A DNA stretch of 64,000 bases, taken from Oscillatoriales cyanobacterium (GTDB taxonomy: Bacteria; Cyanobacteriota; Cyanobacteriia; Cyanobacteriales; Microcoleaceae). The translations under genes were made by a program, and so were the position numbers. The stretch lies in NCBI GenBank assembly GCA_004292955.1, contig RDXX01000035.1:1-64000 (forward strand). Reading direction: 5' to 3'. Below, piece by piece: positions 54,015-62,767 of the stretch. Within the stretch, counting starts at the first letter, position 1; each line of letters opens with the position of its first letter. Below the pieces are notes generated by a model, which worked only from the letters and a program-made list of their open reading frames with translations, searched no databases and had not been told where the DNA came from.

Positions 54015-56501
54015 ATGCAACGAATATTTTTAGTAGGAGCTCCAAGAAGCGGTACTACAATTCTTCAGAGTTTATTAGCGGCTCATCCTGAAGTTATTTC
54101 TTTTCCTGAATCTAAGTTTTTTCACTATTTATTGTACGAGAAGTTTGCGGCAAAGTTGCCAAGCAGGATGGAAGCTTTTTTTAATGATGAGATTAATCGC
54201 CCTGAACTTTTGCAAGGTTTTGATGACAATCAAAGTGTGGAAGCTAAAGTTAGTTGGTTTGTCGGAGTTTTGGATGGTTTGGCTGCGGAACAGAACAAAA
54301 GCATTTGGTTGGAAAAAACGCCGGAACACATATATTTTATTGAGGATATAGACCGCTTTTTGCCAGATGTTAAGTTTATACATATTTTGCGAAATAGTAT
54401 GGATTGCATCGCTTCTATGTATGAAGCCACTCGGGATTTTAACGAATTGTGGGGCGGTGGTTGGGATTTAGATCGCTGTATCGAGGGATGGAAATATGCA
54501 GTATTAACTAGCCATAACTATCTTGATAAATCTAATCATATCTTGGTTAGATATGAAGATCTTGTAGAAAACAAAAAGTTAGTTCTAGAGGATATTTGTA
54601 ATTTTATTGGAATTGAGTATGATGCTGGAATGCTGATTAATTATAAGGAAAAAGCAGCTAAGCTGAGTTTGAATTTACCTTGGCATCAAGGAATTGCCAG
54701 GGATATTCAAAGCACTAAGGTTCACAAATATCATCGAGTTTTTAAAGATAGTGAAATTAAAAATATTCTAACTCATATCGAGTGGGTAAATTCGAGAATT
54801 GCCTACAAGGTTACGGTGGAGGTGAGCGAATTAATTTCGGATATTAAGGTTCCACAAATATTCAATCGCGTTTGCTGTACAATCAAGTTAGCAGGTGTTG
54901 AACTCGAAGTTAGGGATTTGGAGCTTAATACTATACCAATCCTTTGGCTGCTCCTTCGACAATACAATAGCATGGCTGGGCTCTTATTTCTACGCAAGTC
55001 CCTTATTGAATTGCCAGTCTGTGACGGGATTGTGACGGGTACGGTGTTGGCAGATGCGATCGCAGCCCAGTTTGCTTGGCCAATACTTTCACGCTTCTTT
55101 CAAGACAATCCAGAAACTCCCCAACTGGAATGGACGCTATTTTTACAAGAAATCTGGAATCGTCCTAATTGGGTTGAGGCTAATTTTTACAATCCCGAAA
55201 CCGTCGATGAAGCAGTCACAATCACTCTCGATGGAGACTTGATTGCTGTGGAAGTTAGCGAAGAATTGACTAATATAAAAGTTGAGCTTGCTGAAATTGA
55301 CGTGCTGGTGACAGTAGGCGGTGTGGCGATCGCTATTGTAACCGTTACCGTGGAAAATAACTTTGTTTCTGCTCAAAAAGTGCGATCGACAATTACTCGA
55401 AATATCGGTTTTGAGTTGTGCGTCGCCACCGTGCGAGAAGCTTTGTTGGGAAAACCGCTAGATAATAAGCAATCGTTGCGATCGCGCTTAACCTCTACTG
55501 CACAACAAAGGTCGAATCTGCCCGACTGGTTGAATGCAAAGGGTTCTAGGGGCATTTACCCCCAAGATGCGGTGATGTTCGGTAGGCGATGTGGTGCAAC
55601 AGGAACCAGTATCAGCCGCCGCGCCGCACTCCCAGCCCAGGCGCTGCGGGAATTAACGAAATCAGCAGCAATCGCAGGGGAAGTGATAATCCAAATTCCC
55701 AGAGAAAACGAGTTACCAAAGCAAGTATTTTACGCACCAGAAATCATTTGGCAAAAATCGCCTTACCGAGAAGTTTCTCACTCAGTGAAAACTCAAATAT
55801 TTGACAATGATAGCATCACAGAAAAACTCTCGATTCTCGCCTACCGTCGCATTTCTCCCGATGGTTTAAATGCAATTACTCCGCAGGTTTTTGAACAACA
55901 GTTGCAGTATCTGAAAGAAAATGGTTATTACAGTGCAACTTGGGAAGATTGGCAAAATGCAAAACTAACTAAAACTCCTTTACCAGGTAAAGCTGTATTA
56001 ATAACTTTTGACGGTGGCTATCTCGACTTTTTAACCTACGCTTTCCCTTTGCTAAAACGCTTTGACTTTACAGCCACTGTTTTTCTAGTAGCCGAGTCAA
56101 TAGGAAAGACAAATAGTTGGGAAAAAGCCGAATTTGAACAAGTACAGTTAATGGAATGGCCGGAAATTAGACAATTGCGGGATGCAGGGATTGAATTTGG
56201 TTCCATGTCTGCCACCTATCAGCCTCTGACTTCATTGTCCCCCACCGAAATTGTGCGCGAAGCGGCGAAATCCCGCGCAACTTTGGAACGGGGATTAGGG
56301 AAATCTGTGAGAGTTTTTGCCTATCCCTACGGGAATGTCGATGAAATTGTAGCGCATTTAATCGGAGCAAGTGGGTATAGTTTCGGTGTATCATATAGAT
56401 GGAGTACGAGCAATTTTCACGATTCTTTAATGTCGCTACCCCGCCTTCAAGTAACAGCAGAAAATTTCTGGGAATTGGTTCGTAGATGTGTATATTTGTA
56501 G
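54015..56501 (+). CDS. Sulfotransferase-module-pseudodeacetylase fusion protein
   Basis: 828 residues. 1-270 is a PAPS sulfotransferase (FLVGAPRSGTTILQSLLAAH, 5' loop at 8-15; FIHILRNSMDCIASM, 3' site near 121-135). Two copies of the cluster's module follow, at 288-357 (with a 31-residue insertion) and 430-468. 600-828 has the NodB polysaccharide-deacetylase fold (LSILAYRRISPDGLNAITPQ, VLITFDGGYLDF, RVFAYPYGNVDEI), but the metal ligands are gone: TFDDG is TFDGG (662-667) and the H-x3-H pair reads GSMSATYQ (729-736). The deacetylase part is therefore probably a binding domain. It ends the cluster. Confidence 0.85.
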   Translation: MQRIFLVGAPRSGTTILQSLLAAHPEVISFPESKFFHYLLYEKFAAKLPSRMEAFFNDEINRPELLQGFDDNQSVEAKVSWFVGVLDGLAAEQNKSIWLEKTPEHIYFIEDIDRFLPDVKFIHILRNSMDCIASMYEATRDFNELWGGGWDLDRCIEGWKYAVLTSHNYLDKSNHILVRYEDLVENKKLVLEDICNFIGIEYDAGMLINYKEKAAKLSLNLPWHQGIARDIQSTKVHKYHRVFKDSEIKNILTHIEWVNSRIAYKVTVEVSELISDIKVPQIFNRVCCTIKLAGVELEVRDLELNTIPILWLLLRQYNSMAGLLFLRKSLIELPVCDGIVTGTVLADAIAAQFAWPILSRFFQDNPETPQLEWTLFLQEIWNRPNWVEANFYNPETVDEAVTITLDGDLIAVEVSEELTNIKVELAEIDVLVTVGGVAIAIVTVTVENNFVSAQKVRSTITRNIGFELCVATVREALLGKPLDNKQSLRSRLTSTAQQRSNLPDWLNAKGSRGIYPQDAVMFGRRCGATGTSISRRAALPAQALRELTKSAAIAGEVIIQIPRENELPKQVFYAPEIIWQKSPYREVSHSVKTQIFDNDSITEKLSILAYRRISPDGLNAITPQVFEQQLQYLKENGYYSATWEDWQNAKLTKTPLPGKAVLITFDGGYLDFLTYAFPLLKRFDFTATVFLVAESIGKTNSWEKAEFEQVQLMEWPEIRQLRDAGIEFGSMSATYQPLTSLSPTEIVREAAKSRATLERGLGKSVRVFAYPYGNVDEIVAHLIGASGYSFGVSYRWSTSNFHDSLMSLPRLQVTAENFWELVRRCVYL

Positions 56502-56810
56502 GGTGCGTCAGCCAGAGATTTTTAAGACAATCAAAAACATTTCAACTGACGCACCCTACAAGTGAAATTGCTGCAACAAGGTGCGTCAGCCAGATATTTT
56601 CAACTCAACAAAAATCTTTCAACTGACGTACCCTACAAGTGAAATTGCTGCAACAAGGTGTGTCAGCCAGATATTTTCAACTCAATCAAAAATCTTTCAA
56701 CTGACGCACCCTACAAGGGAAATTGCTGCAACAAGGTGCGTCAGCCAGATATTTTCAACTCAATCAAAAATCTTTCAACTGACGCACCCTACAAGTGAAA
56801 TTGCTGCATC
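56502..56810. repeat. 78-bp tandem array (four units)
   Basis: Units start with GGTGCGTCAGCCAGA at 56502, 56580, 56657 and 56735. Each contains facing GGTGCGTCAG and CTGACGCACC, so each is a hairpin. The array lies between convergent genes and contributes the last seven codons of the minus-strand flavoprotein gene. A plus-strand frame through it is an artefact. Confidence 0.92.
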
Positions 56811-58009
56811 AATCCCTGAAATTTACGTCGCAAATAACCGCCAAATCCTCTGGAAATCTTCTCAAACTTATAATCAAATAAAATATCCATCACATCTTTA
56901 GTTTTCATGTACTTTAAATAAGAAATCATTTTATCTGTCAGTTCATCATTAACATCATCAATATACTTTCTCACCGCCAACCTTTCCGAAATATTCCATT
57001 TGCGATCGAATTTGCGGTGCATTTGGGTCTCATAATCCGCAAAATCCGAGATTTTCCCATCCAAATATTGTTCAATGTATTTCCCAGCGATTTCGGCACC
57101 ATCCATCCCGTGTCTAATCCCTTCGCCGCCCAGAAAATTAACTGTCGAGACAGTATCGCCGATCGCAATTATGTTATCCTTCCAATAAATATCCTGCAAA
57201 CCGCGACTGTATTTCAGCGTCGAACCGTGTTTGTCAATAATTTTATAACTTTTAGACTTCAAATATTCATCAATCAGCAAATCAATATACTGTTTCAGCG
57301 GTGACAAATGCTTAACCGTTTTGGCATCTAAAAAAATGCGTCCCGCACCAACTTTCAGTCTATTTTGTTCCATAGGAAATATCCAAGAATAACCCTTCGG
57401 CATCCATTTATCACCCAAAAAGAAGATTAAATCATTGGCATATTTATTGTAAACTTCCGGTTCAACTTCAATTAAATATTCGATTCCGGTACCCGACAAA
57501 AAATCAGGCTTGTCCTTTTCCTTGTCGTACATAATCGCCCTAGCAAAGCCAGTAGCATCAACCAAGACTTTCGTGCTAACTTTGATAAGTTGCCCGTCAG
57601 ATAACTGTTTAAATTCTACTGTAGTTTCGCCGTTGGCTTGCGAATGTCCGGTATAGCGACAACCCAGCCAAACTTCACCGCCAAATCGCTCAACTTCGTC
57701 GGCTAAAAATGCTCTAAATTTTGCAAAGTTGAGTACAACTCCCAAACTTTCGGGAGATTCCCAAGTTTGACTAACTTTGCTAGTTTCAATAGTCAGTTTG
57801 TGCCAAAAACTGCCGATAACTGATTCGGGTAAATCGAATTGAGAGAGGGTTTCTAAAGGTGTGGCGGCGCTGGAAAAGTCATTTTTATTAAAATTGTCGT
57901 TTTGTTCTGCAAGCAAAACTTTGCGACCGGATTTGGCTAGAATTCTTGCACAGTGGCCTCCTGCTGGGCCGGCTCCTACTATTACTATATCAAAATTTTT
58001 TAAATTCAT
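56789..58009 (-). CDS. Geranylgeranyl-reductase-family flavoprotein
   Basis: 406 residues. FAD is bound by the N-terminal Rossmann motif DIVIVGAGPAGGHCARILAK and by the second segment IIAIGDTVSTVNFLGGEGIR, which is the GD-A-like motif of the GGR family. The family reduces double bonds in isoprenoid chains of chlorophyll, tocopherol or lipids, and includes distant carotenoid enzymes. The sequence is not close enough to ChlP to name it so. The C-terminal 50 residues are helical and basic. The last seven codons come from the tandem array downstream. Confidence 0.8.
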   Translation of the reverse strand: MNLKNFDIVIVGAGPAGGHCARILAKSGRKVLLAEQNDNFNKNDFSSAATPLETLSQFDLPESVIGSFWHKLTIETSKVSQTWESPESLGVVLNFAKFRAFLADEVERFGGEVWLGCRYTGHSQANGETTVEFKQLSDGQLIKVSTKVLVDATGFARAIMYDKEKDKPDFLSGTGIEYLIEVEPEVYNKYANDLIFFLGDKWMPKGYSWIFPMEQNRLKVGAGRIFLDAKTVKHLSPLKQYIDLLIDEYLKSKSYKIIDKHGSTLKYSRGLQDIYWKDNIIAIGDTVSTVNFLGGEGIRHGMDGAEIAGKYIEQYLDGKISDFADYETQMHRKFDRKWNISERLAVRKYIDDVNDELTDKMISYLKYMKTKDVMDILFDYKFEKISRGFGGYLRRKFQGLMQQFHL

Positions 58010-58013
58010 CTTA

Positions 58014-58385
58014 CTATAAATTCGCTTCTAATGTCAAAACATCCGCCGAAATATCAACTACCAAGCGCCGATTTTTCAGCCATTGCCGGCCGATTAAAAT
58101 TTCCGGTACTCCTGCACCCACATGAACAGGAATGTCAAATTCTTGACCCTCAAGACGCACTTTTCCTGCATAAATATCGAAATCAAATTCTCCCTTAGCT
58201 GTTTGCATTGTTTCTTTGTCTACATAAGTCCAATCAAGCCCTTCTAAATCCTGAATATCCATTGCTAAACAGCCAGAAAAACCTGTATCTAGCAGAGTAT
58301 CAACAGGTAATTCTAAGCCGTTATCGGCAATCAATGAAATTTCAAAAAATAGCTCGTCATTATCGCCAAATATTCCTTCCATCAT
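58014..58385 (-). CDS. Retropepsin-like aspartyl protease (clan AA)
   Basis: 123 residues from ATG 58385, which overlaps the previous stop as ATGA. The catalytic DTGFSG is in VDTLLDTGFSGCLAMDI, followed by the flap-like region and VPEILIGRQWLKNRRLVVDI, the second conserved part of single-domain retropepsin-like proteins. Enzymes of this kind act as homodimers; substrates in cyanobacteria are unknown. It lies 4 bp from the flavoprotein gene and is coupled to the small gene upstream. Confidence 0.82.
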   Translation of the reverse strand: MMEGIFGDNDELFFEISLIADNGLELPVDTLLDTGFSGCLAMDIQDLEGLDWTYVDKETMQTAKGEFDFDIYAGKVRLEGQEFDIPVHVGAGVPEILIGRQWLKNRRLVVDISADVLTLEANL

Positions 58386-58699
58386 ATCGTGCCACAAACT
58401 CCGGTTTCATTAATCCGAAATACGTGGGGGATAGCATTGGGATGTTTCTGACGACACATTTTTCCAGCAGCTAACGAATCTTGTTCGATAAAATGTTCTC
58501 CGCTGTCGGGTTCAACCGCCATGTACCAGTTGTAGTGGGTTTTAATCAATTCTGGTTTGAGGCGATCGAATATGGGTTGACACCGCTGGCGAAATGCGGC
58601 TCTTTCGGCGTACCATTGGGCTATTTCTTCTGGAGAAAGTATGCGTTTTGCGTGCAATCTTTTCCGGGGTACTGTGCGAGTTGGGTTGAGATAAGTCAT
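58382..58699 (-). CDS. Small protein coupled to the retropepsin-like gene
   Basis: 105 residues from ATG 58699. It is basic at the start (PRKRLHAKRILSPEEIAQWY) and then RAAFRQRCQPIFDRLKPELI and HYNWYMAVEPDSGEHFIEQD, which are found in the small genes placed before retropepsin-like genes in cyanobacteria. The ATGA overlap suggests that the two products act together, for example as a toxin-antitoxin-like or substrate pair. That is an inference. Confidence 0.65.
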   Translation of the reverse strand: MTYLNPTRTVPRKRLHAKRILSPEEIAQWYAERAAFRQRCQPIFDRLKPELIKTHYNWYMAVEPDSGEHFIEQDSLAAGKMCRQKHPNAIPHVFRINETGVCGTI

Positions 58700-58768
58700 T
58701 GTTGATTCTCCTTTTGTGCAGTAAAGCTGAAGTAAGGTGGGCATTGCCCACCCTACAATTCTAGCTAA

Positions 58769-60676
58769 TTAGACGCTAACTGGTGACTTTTGGCGGCTAA
58801 ATGTTGCTAAAATGCGATCGCACATTTGTGACGGATTCAATCCCAAAGTTGCAAAGGATTGCTCAGGCGTGGCATGATCCACCAATGTATCAGGTACACC
58901 CAACCGCATCAATGGAACTAGGATATTGTTATCCATCAAAGCTTCGGCTACTGCTGAACCAAAGCCACCCATTAAACAGCCTTCTTCCATTGTGACAACT
59001 TTGCCGATTCGCTGTGCCAAAGGTAAGATTAATTCGGTGTCTAAAGGCTTGACAAAACGCGCATTAATCACAGTTGCTTCAATGCCATGTTCGCTCAACA
59101 TCTCGGCGGTTTGCATTGCCGGATACACCATTGAACCGTAACCTAAGATTAGCACGTCATCGCCGTTGCGAAGGATTTCCGCTTTGCCGATCGGCAATTC
59201 TTCCCAACCTTCTTCCATCAGAGGCACGCCGTAACCGTTACCGCGCGGGTAACGCATGGCGATCGGGCCTGTCGTGTGGTTGATTCCCGTGACTACCATC
59301 CGCTGCAATTCTGCCTCGTCTTTTGGTGCCATAATTGTCATATTTGGCAGACAGCGCAAGAAGGAAATATCGTACATTCCCTGGTGCGTGGGGCCGTCGG
59401 CGCCGACAATCCCAGCGCGATCCAAACAGAAGAACACTGGCAAGTTTTGGATGCAGACATCGTGAACAATTTGGTCGTATCCGCGCTGCAAAAATGTCGA
59501 GTAAATTACTACAACCGGGCGCATTCCTTCGCAGGCTAAACCAGCCGACAATGTGACGGCGTGTTGTTCGGCAATGCCGACATCAATGTATTGTTTCGGG
59601 AGTTTTTCCTGAAGTTTGTCTAGACAAGTTCCCGTTGCCATTGCCGCAGTAATCCCAACAATTTTTGGATTATCTTCTGCTAGCTTAACCAAGGCATGAG
59701 CAAAGACTTTTGAGTAAGCGGGAGGCTTGGGTTTGGTCGAAGGAATGCCTTTACCAGTCGCTAAATTAAACGGGTTTTGAGCGTGATATCCTACTTGGTC
59801 TTTTTCGGCGATCGCATATCCTTTGCCCTTCACCGTCACCACGTGAACTAACACAGGGCCTTGGATGGTGTGACCTTGTTTGAAAGTAGCAATTAACTCT
59901 TCCAAATTGTGTCCATCTACCGGGCCCATGTAGGTAAAGCCTAATTCTTCAATTACGGCTCCAACTTTGGACACGGCTAACCGTTTCATGCCTTCTTTAA
60001 GGCGTTCCATTTCTGGGGTAAAAGTTTCGCCAACAAACGGAATTTGTTTGAATTGTTCCTCTAAGTTATCTTTGAGAAATTGCACCGGCTGCGAGAGTCG
60101 CATTTTGTTCAAATAGCGGGTAATTGCGCCGACATTGGGCGAGATTGACATCTCGTTGTCGTTGAGCACTACCATCACATTAGTTTTCGGCATATGGCCG
60201 GCGTGGTTGATCGCTTCTAGTGCCATGCCGCCAGTCAATGCGCCGTCGCCGATGACTGCTACAGTTTTAAAGTTTTCGCCCTTGAGGTCGCGCGCCATCG
60301 CCATCCCTAAGGCTGCGGAGATGCTCGTGGAAGCGTGGCCGGCGCCGAAATGGTCAAATTTACTCTCGCAGCGCTTGAGGTAGCCTGCAACGCCGTCTTT
60401 TTGGCGTAGAGTGTGAAAATTGTTGTAGCGGCCGGTGATCAATTTGTGCGGATAAGCTTGGTGGCCGACATCCCAGGTAACTTTGTCGCGATCGAGGTCG
60501 AGTGTTTGGTAGAGTGCTAAGGTGAGTTCCACTACACCCAATCCTGGGCCAAGGTGTCCGCCGCTAGCGGCTACTGTTTCTAAATGCTTTTCTCGAATTT
60601 GTCGGGCAATTTGTTCGAGTTGATGAATCGACAGGCCGTGTAATTGGTTTGGATGAGTCAGTTCGCTGAGATGCAT
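58769..60676 (-). CDS. dxs: 1-deoxy-D-xylulose-5-phosphate synthase
   Basis: 635 residues, full length. First enzyme of the MEP pathway; joins pyruvate and glyceraldehyde 3-phosphate with thiamine diphosphate. The thiamine motif [28 protein letters not shown], the conserved [10 protein letters not shown], and [17 protein letters not shown] are in order. Its stop lies a short way after the small-gene pair, with no shared operon. A 239-bp gap upstream holds no gene. Confidence 0.97.
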   Translation of the reverse strand: MHLSELTHPNQLHGLSIHQLEQIARQIREKHLETVAASGGHLGPGLGVVELTLALYQTLDLDRDKVTWDVGHQAYPHKLITGRYNNFHTLRQKDGVAGYLKRCESKFDHFGAGHASTSISAALGMAMARDLKGENFKTVAVIGDGALTGGMALEAINHAGHMPKTNVMVVLNDNEMSISPNVGAITRYLNKMRLSQPVQFLKDNLEEQFKQIPFVGETFTPEMERLKEGMKRLAVSKVGAVIEELGFTYMGPVDGHNLEELIATFKQGHTIQGPVLVHVVTVKGKGYAIAEKDQVGYHAQNPFNLATGKGIPSTKPKPPAYSKVFAHALVKLAEDNPKIVGITAAMATGTCLDKLQEKLPKQYIDVGIAEQHAVTLSAGLACEGMRPVVVIYSTFLQRGYDQIVHDVCIQNLPVFFCLDRAGIVGADGPTHQGMYDISFLRCLPNMTIMAPKDEAELQRMVVTGINHTTGPIAMRYPRGNGYGVPLMEEGWEELPIGKAEILRNGDDVLILGYGSMVYPAMQTAEMLSEHGIEATVINARFVKPLDTELILPLAQRIGKVVTMEEGCLMGGFGSAVAEALMDNNILVPLMRLGVPDTLVDHATPEQSFATLGLNPSQMCDRILATFSRQKSPVSV

Positions 60677-60915
60677 ATTTTAAAATCCCGCTCCTAAGAA
60701 TTAGGACGAATCCTTAACAGATAATAGTTTGAGCCTGCGGCGTTCGGTACGCGCAAACTTAGAATATTTTACCTGTTATTTGAGAAAAACTGTTAGGCGT
60801 AAGATTTTTATTATTTTTGACCTGGTAATTATAATAAGTAAGTCGCAAACAGTCAATATAAAAAATCCTTATCTTGTTAGTTGGTAACGGCTAATTATTA
60901 GCTGCACGGGGATTA

Positions 60916-61182
60916 TTAGCAATTTAAAACTTGTTTTTGTAATGATGGCTGACTTTTTAACCATTGGGTTTCTGCAAGCGGACTGTGATGCAAAATCATT
61001 AACTGCGATTTTTTAAGGGATTCTAGGGCGTAGGTACAATCTTGCAAATCGCTAAACTCAACTTCAACAATTTCTGCATCGCATTCATCAACTACTGTTC
61101 CCACTTGACCGCGATATAAGCCCTGTTGTGGCAAGTCTTCTAGTAATGCCACGATCGCAAGCAATTCGATCATAAAATTCAT
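60916..61182 (-). CDS. DUF4926 protein coupled to a SET-domain gene
   Basis: 88 residues. The start ATG overlaps the stop of the SET gene by 4 bp (ATGA). Residues about 10-45 (LLEDLPQQGLYRGQVGTVVD, EVEFSD) form the small SH3-like barrel of DUF4926. Proteins of this type often sit next to toxin or nuclease genes. The tail is a Gln/Leu-rich helix. Confidence 0.75.
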   Translation of the reverse strand: MNFMIELLAIVALLEDLPQQGLYRGQVGTVVDECDAEIVEVEFSDLQDCTYALESLKKSQLMILHHSPLAETQWLKSQPSLQKQVLNC

Positions 61183-61595
61183 TCTATTAATTTACTACTG
61201 GTCACAGTGATTGGCTGAAAGCCCATACGTATAAAATAAGTATCATCATATATACATTTATAGTCGCAAACAAGTTCTTCTCCCTCGTAGATGTCACGTG
61301 CTGCAACGTCTCGTCGCAAGCTCGAAAGAATATTAGGAGACTCTGAAAAATGATTGATGAAACGTTGATCGTCAAAGCAAAGAACGTATCTACAGAGGAG
61401 TTTGTCAAAATAGGCATATTTTAAAAATTGCTCTTTCGCTGAAGGAGACATCCGCTCAATATCCGCCTCTTCATAAGACGTATCGAAGTATGGAGAGTAT
61501 TCCCAGGTAACGGTACCTTTTGGAATAAACTGCGCTGCGAAAAGACCAATACCGTGAATAGAACTGATGCCAAGTTTTGTTTGAACCAGTAGCAT
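61179..61595 (-). CDS. SET-domain protein (putative lysine methyltransferase)
   Basis: 138 residues, almost only the SET core. GIGLFAAQFIPKGTVTWEYS is the N-terminal SET segment, RFINHFSESPN is the RFINHS pseudoknot motif with an insertion after H, and YEGEELVCDY is the closing Glu-Leu-x-x-Asp-Tyr. It has the residues expected to bind SAM and the substrate lysine. SET proteins are rare in bacteria and their targets are mostly unknown. It lacks the post-SET cysteines. It is first in a two-gene unit. Confidence 0.85.
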   Translation of the reverse strand: MLLVQTKLGISSIHGIGLFAAQFIPKGTVTWEYSPYFDTSYEEADIERMSPSAKEQFLKYAYFDKLLCRYVLCFDDQRFINHFSESPNILSSLRRDVAARDIYEGEELVCDYKCIYDDTYFIRMGFQPITVTSSKLIE

Positions 61596-61730
61596 AACTA
61601 CGCACTTAATTGAGTATTCATAGGAATCGAATATCTCAGATCCTCTTGAAATATTGTAGCCTATCGGTTGCTAAGTAAATTTGATTGAGGAGCCATCTGA
61701 TCTCTTACACCATTCTTAATTACTTGTTTA

Positions 61731-61797
61731 GAAACAGGCAAGATGCCTGTTCCACAAGAAAATTTATCTTTTGTGGAACGGGCATCTTGCCCGTTCT
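61731..61797. repeat. GGCATCTTGCC-type inverted repeat pair
   Basis: AACAGGCAAGATGCCTGTTC faces GAACGGGCATCTTGCCCGTTC-like sequence. Same family as 42216-42356. Confidence 0.85.
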
Positions 61798-61815
61798 TCA
61801 CAATGGTGCAACATC

Positions 61816-61965
61816 TCAGATCGATCGCACTTCCGGCAATTTCTCAGCCCCAGTCGTATCAAAGACGATCGCGTGTTTAGTCGCAGGTAACAACCGCCGT
61901 AATATCTGAATATAGCCGTCAGCATCGCCGCGGCGGTGGAAGCGCGCCACAACCAATCGCTGCAT
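61816..61965 (-). CDS. Possible 49-residue conserved protein
   Basis: From ATG 61965: MQRLVVARFHRRGDADGYIQ and ILRRLLPATKHAIVFD. The pattern looks like a small conserved cyanobacterial protein I have seen before, but I cannot name it. The open frame goes back to 62157. Confidence 0.4.
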   Translation of the reverse strand: MQRLVVARFHRRGDADGYIQILRRLLPATKHAIVFDTTGAEKLPEVRSI

Positions 61966-62165
61966 ATTTGGCAATTGCCGCACAATACAGCAGGGATGAG
62001 AGTTTAATTTGGGCTTTGATGTTGGTATCATAGGAAAATCGTGCCCCGCGTTTGCGGGGTTGGGTAGAAAAGCGATCGCCCTCAAGTTTTCGACGCTAGG
62101 TGGGCGATCGTTTTCAGTGTACATAGATATTATCCGGTATATATGCACCGAAGTCAAGCAAAAAA

Positions 62166-62375
62166 ATGGGCTACGTGAGACTGCGGATTCGAGAACTAGC
62201 TGAGCAAAGAGGTTGGACGTTCAAAGAAGTTGCCGATCGATCCGGAGTCAATTACAACACGGTAAAAAGCTACGGGAGGCGCGATGCTTTGAACACAGTC
62301 GATTTGTCTGCTGTCTACAAAATTGCTCGCGCCTTAGACGTGACGATGGAAGATTTAGTCGAGATTTTGGAATAG
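62166..62375 (+). CDS. XRE-family transcriptional regulator, copy 1
   Basis: 69 residues, a single helix-turn-helix domain of the Cro/C1 type with RIRELAEQRGWTFKEVADRS and the recognition helix VNYNTVKSYGRRD. Tail ALDVTMEDLVEILE is typical of small Xre proteins. It is 13 bp from a second, 80%-or-so identical copy. Confidence 0.9.
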   Translation: MGYVRLRIRELAEQRGWTFKEVADRSGVNYNTVKSYGRRDALNTVDLSAVYKIARALDVTMEDLVEILE

Positions 62376-62388
62376 TAAGGGCGCGCTA

Positions 62389-62601
62389 ATGGGATACGTG
62401 AGGCTGCGGATTCGAGAACTAGCTGAGCAAAAGGGTTGGACGCTAAAGCAAGTTGCCGATCGATCGGGAGTGAATTACAACACTGTTAGAAGCTACGTTC
62501 AGCGCGATGCTTTGAACACGGCCGATATTTCTGCTGTCTACAAAATCGCCCGCGCTTTCGACGTGACAATGGAAGATTTAGTTGAGATTTTGGAAGATTG
62601 A
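62389..62601 (+). CDS. XRE-family transcriptional regulator, copy 2
   Basis: 70 residues, very close to copy 1 (same opening GYVRLRIRELAEQ; recognition helix VNYNTVRSYVQRD). The differences are mostly conservative, so both are likely functional. Tandem duplication is evident. Confidence 0.9.
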   Translation: MGYVRLRIRELAEQKGWTLKQVADRSGVNYNTVRSYVQRDALNTADISAVYKIARAFDVTMEDLVEILED

Positions 62602-62611
62602 GGGCTCAGAA

Positions 62612-62767
62612 ATGGGGCGAGTCAGGCTGAAGATTCAAAAGTTGGCTCAAGAAAAGCGCCCGACACTGCAAGATGTGTCTCCTCGATCGGCACAAGGTTT
62701 GCTTAGAAAAATGTATCAAACTTTTACAAATAAACCGATCGCACTCATAAAGCCGCTATCTTCGTGA
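62612..62767 (+). pseudogene. XRE-family regulator, copy 3, truncated
   Basis: The same spacing (10 bp) and opening (MGRVRLKIQKLAQEK) as copies 1 and 2, but after about 25 residues the sequence no longer matches the recognition helix and runs into an unrelated tail. It is a decayed third unit of the tandem series. Confidence 0.75.

Noticed and set aside
56581-56901. 106-residue frame with three near-identical repeats
   Set aside because: It is made by the 78-bp tandem DNA repeat and runs antisense into the flavoprotein gene.
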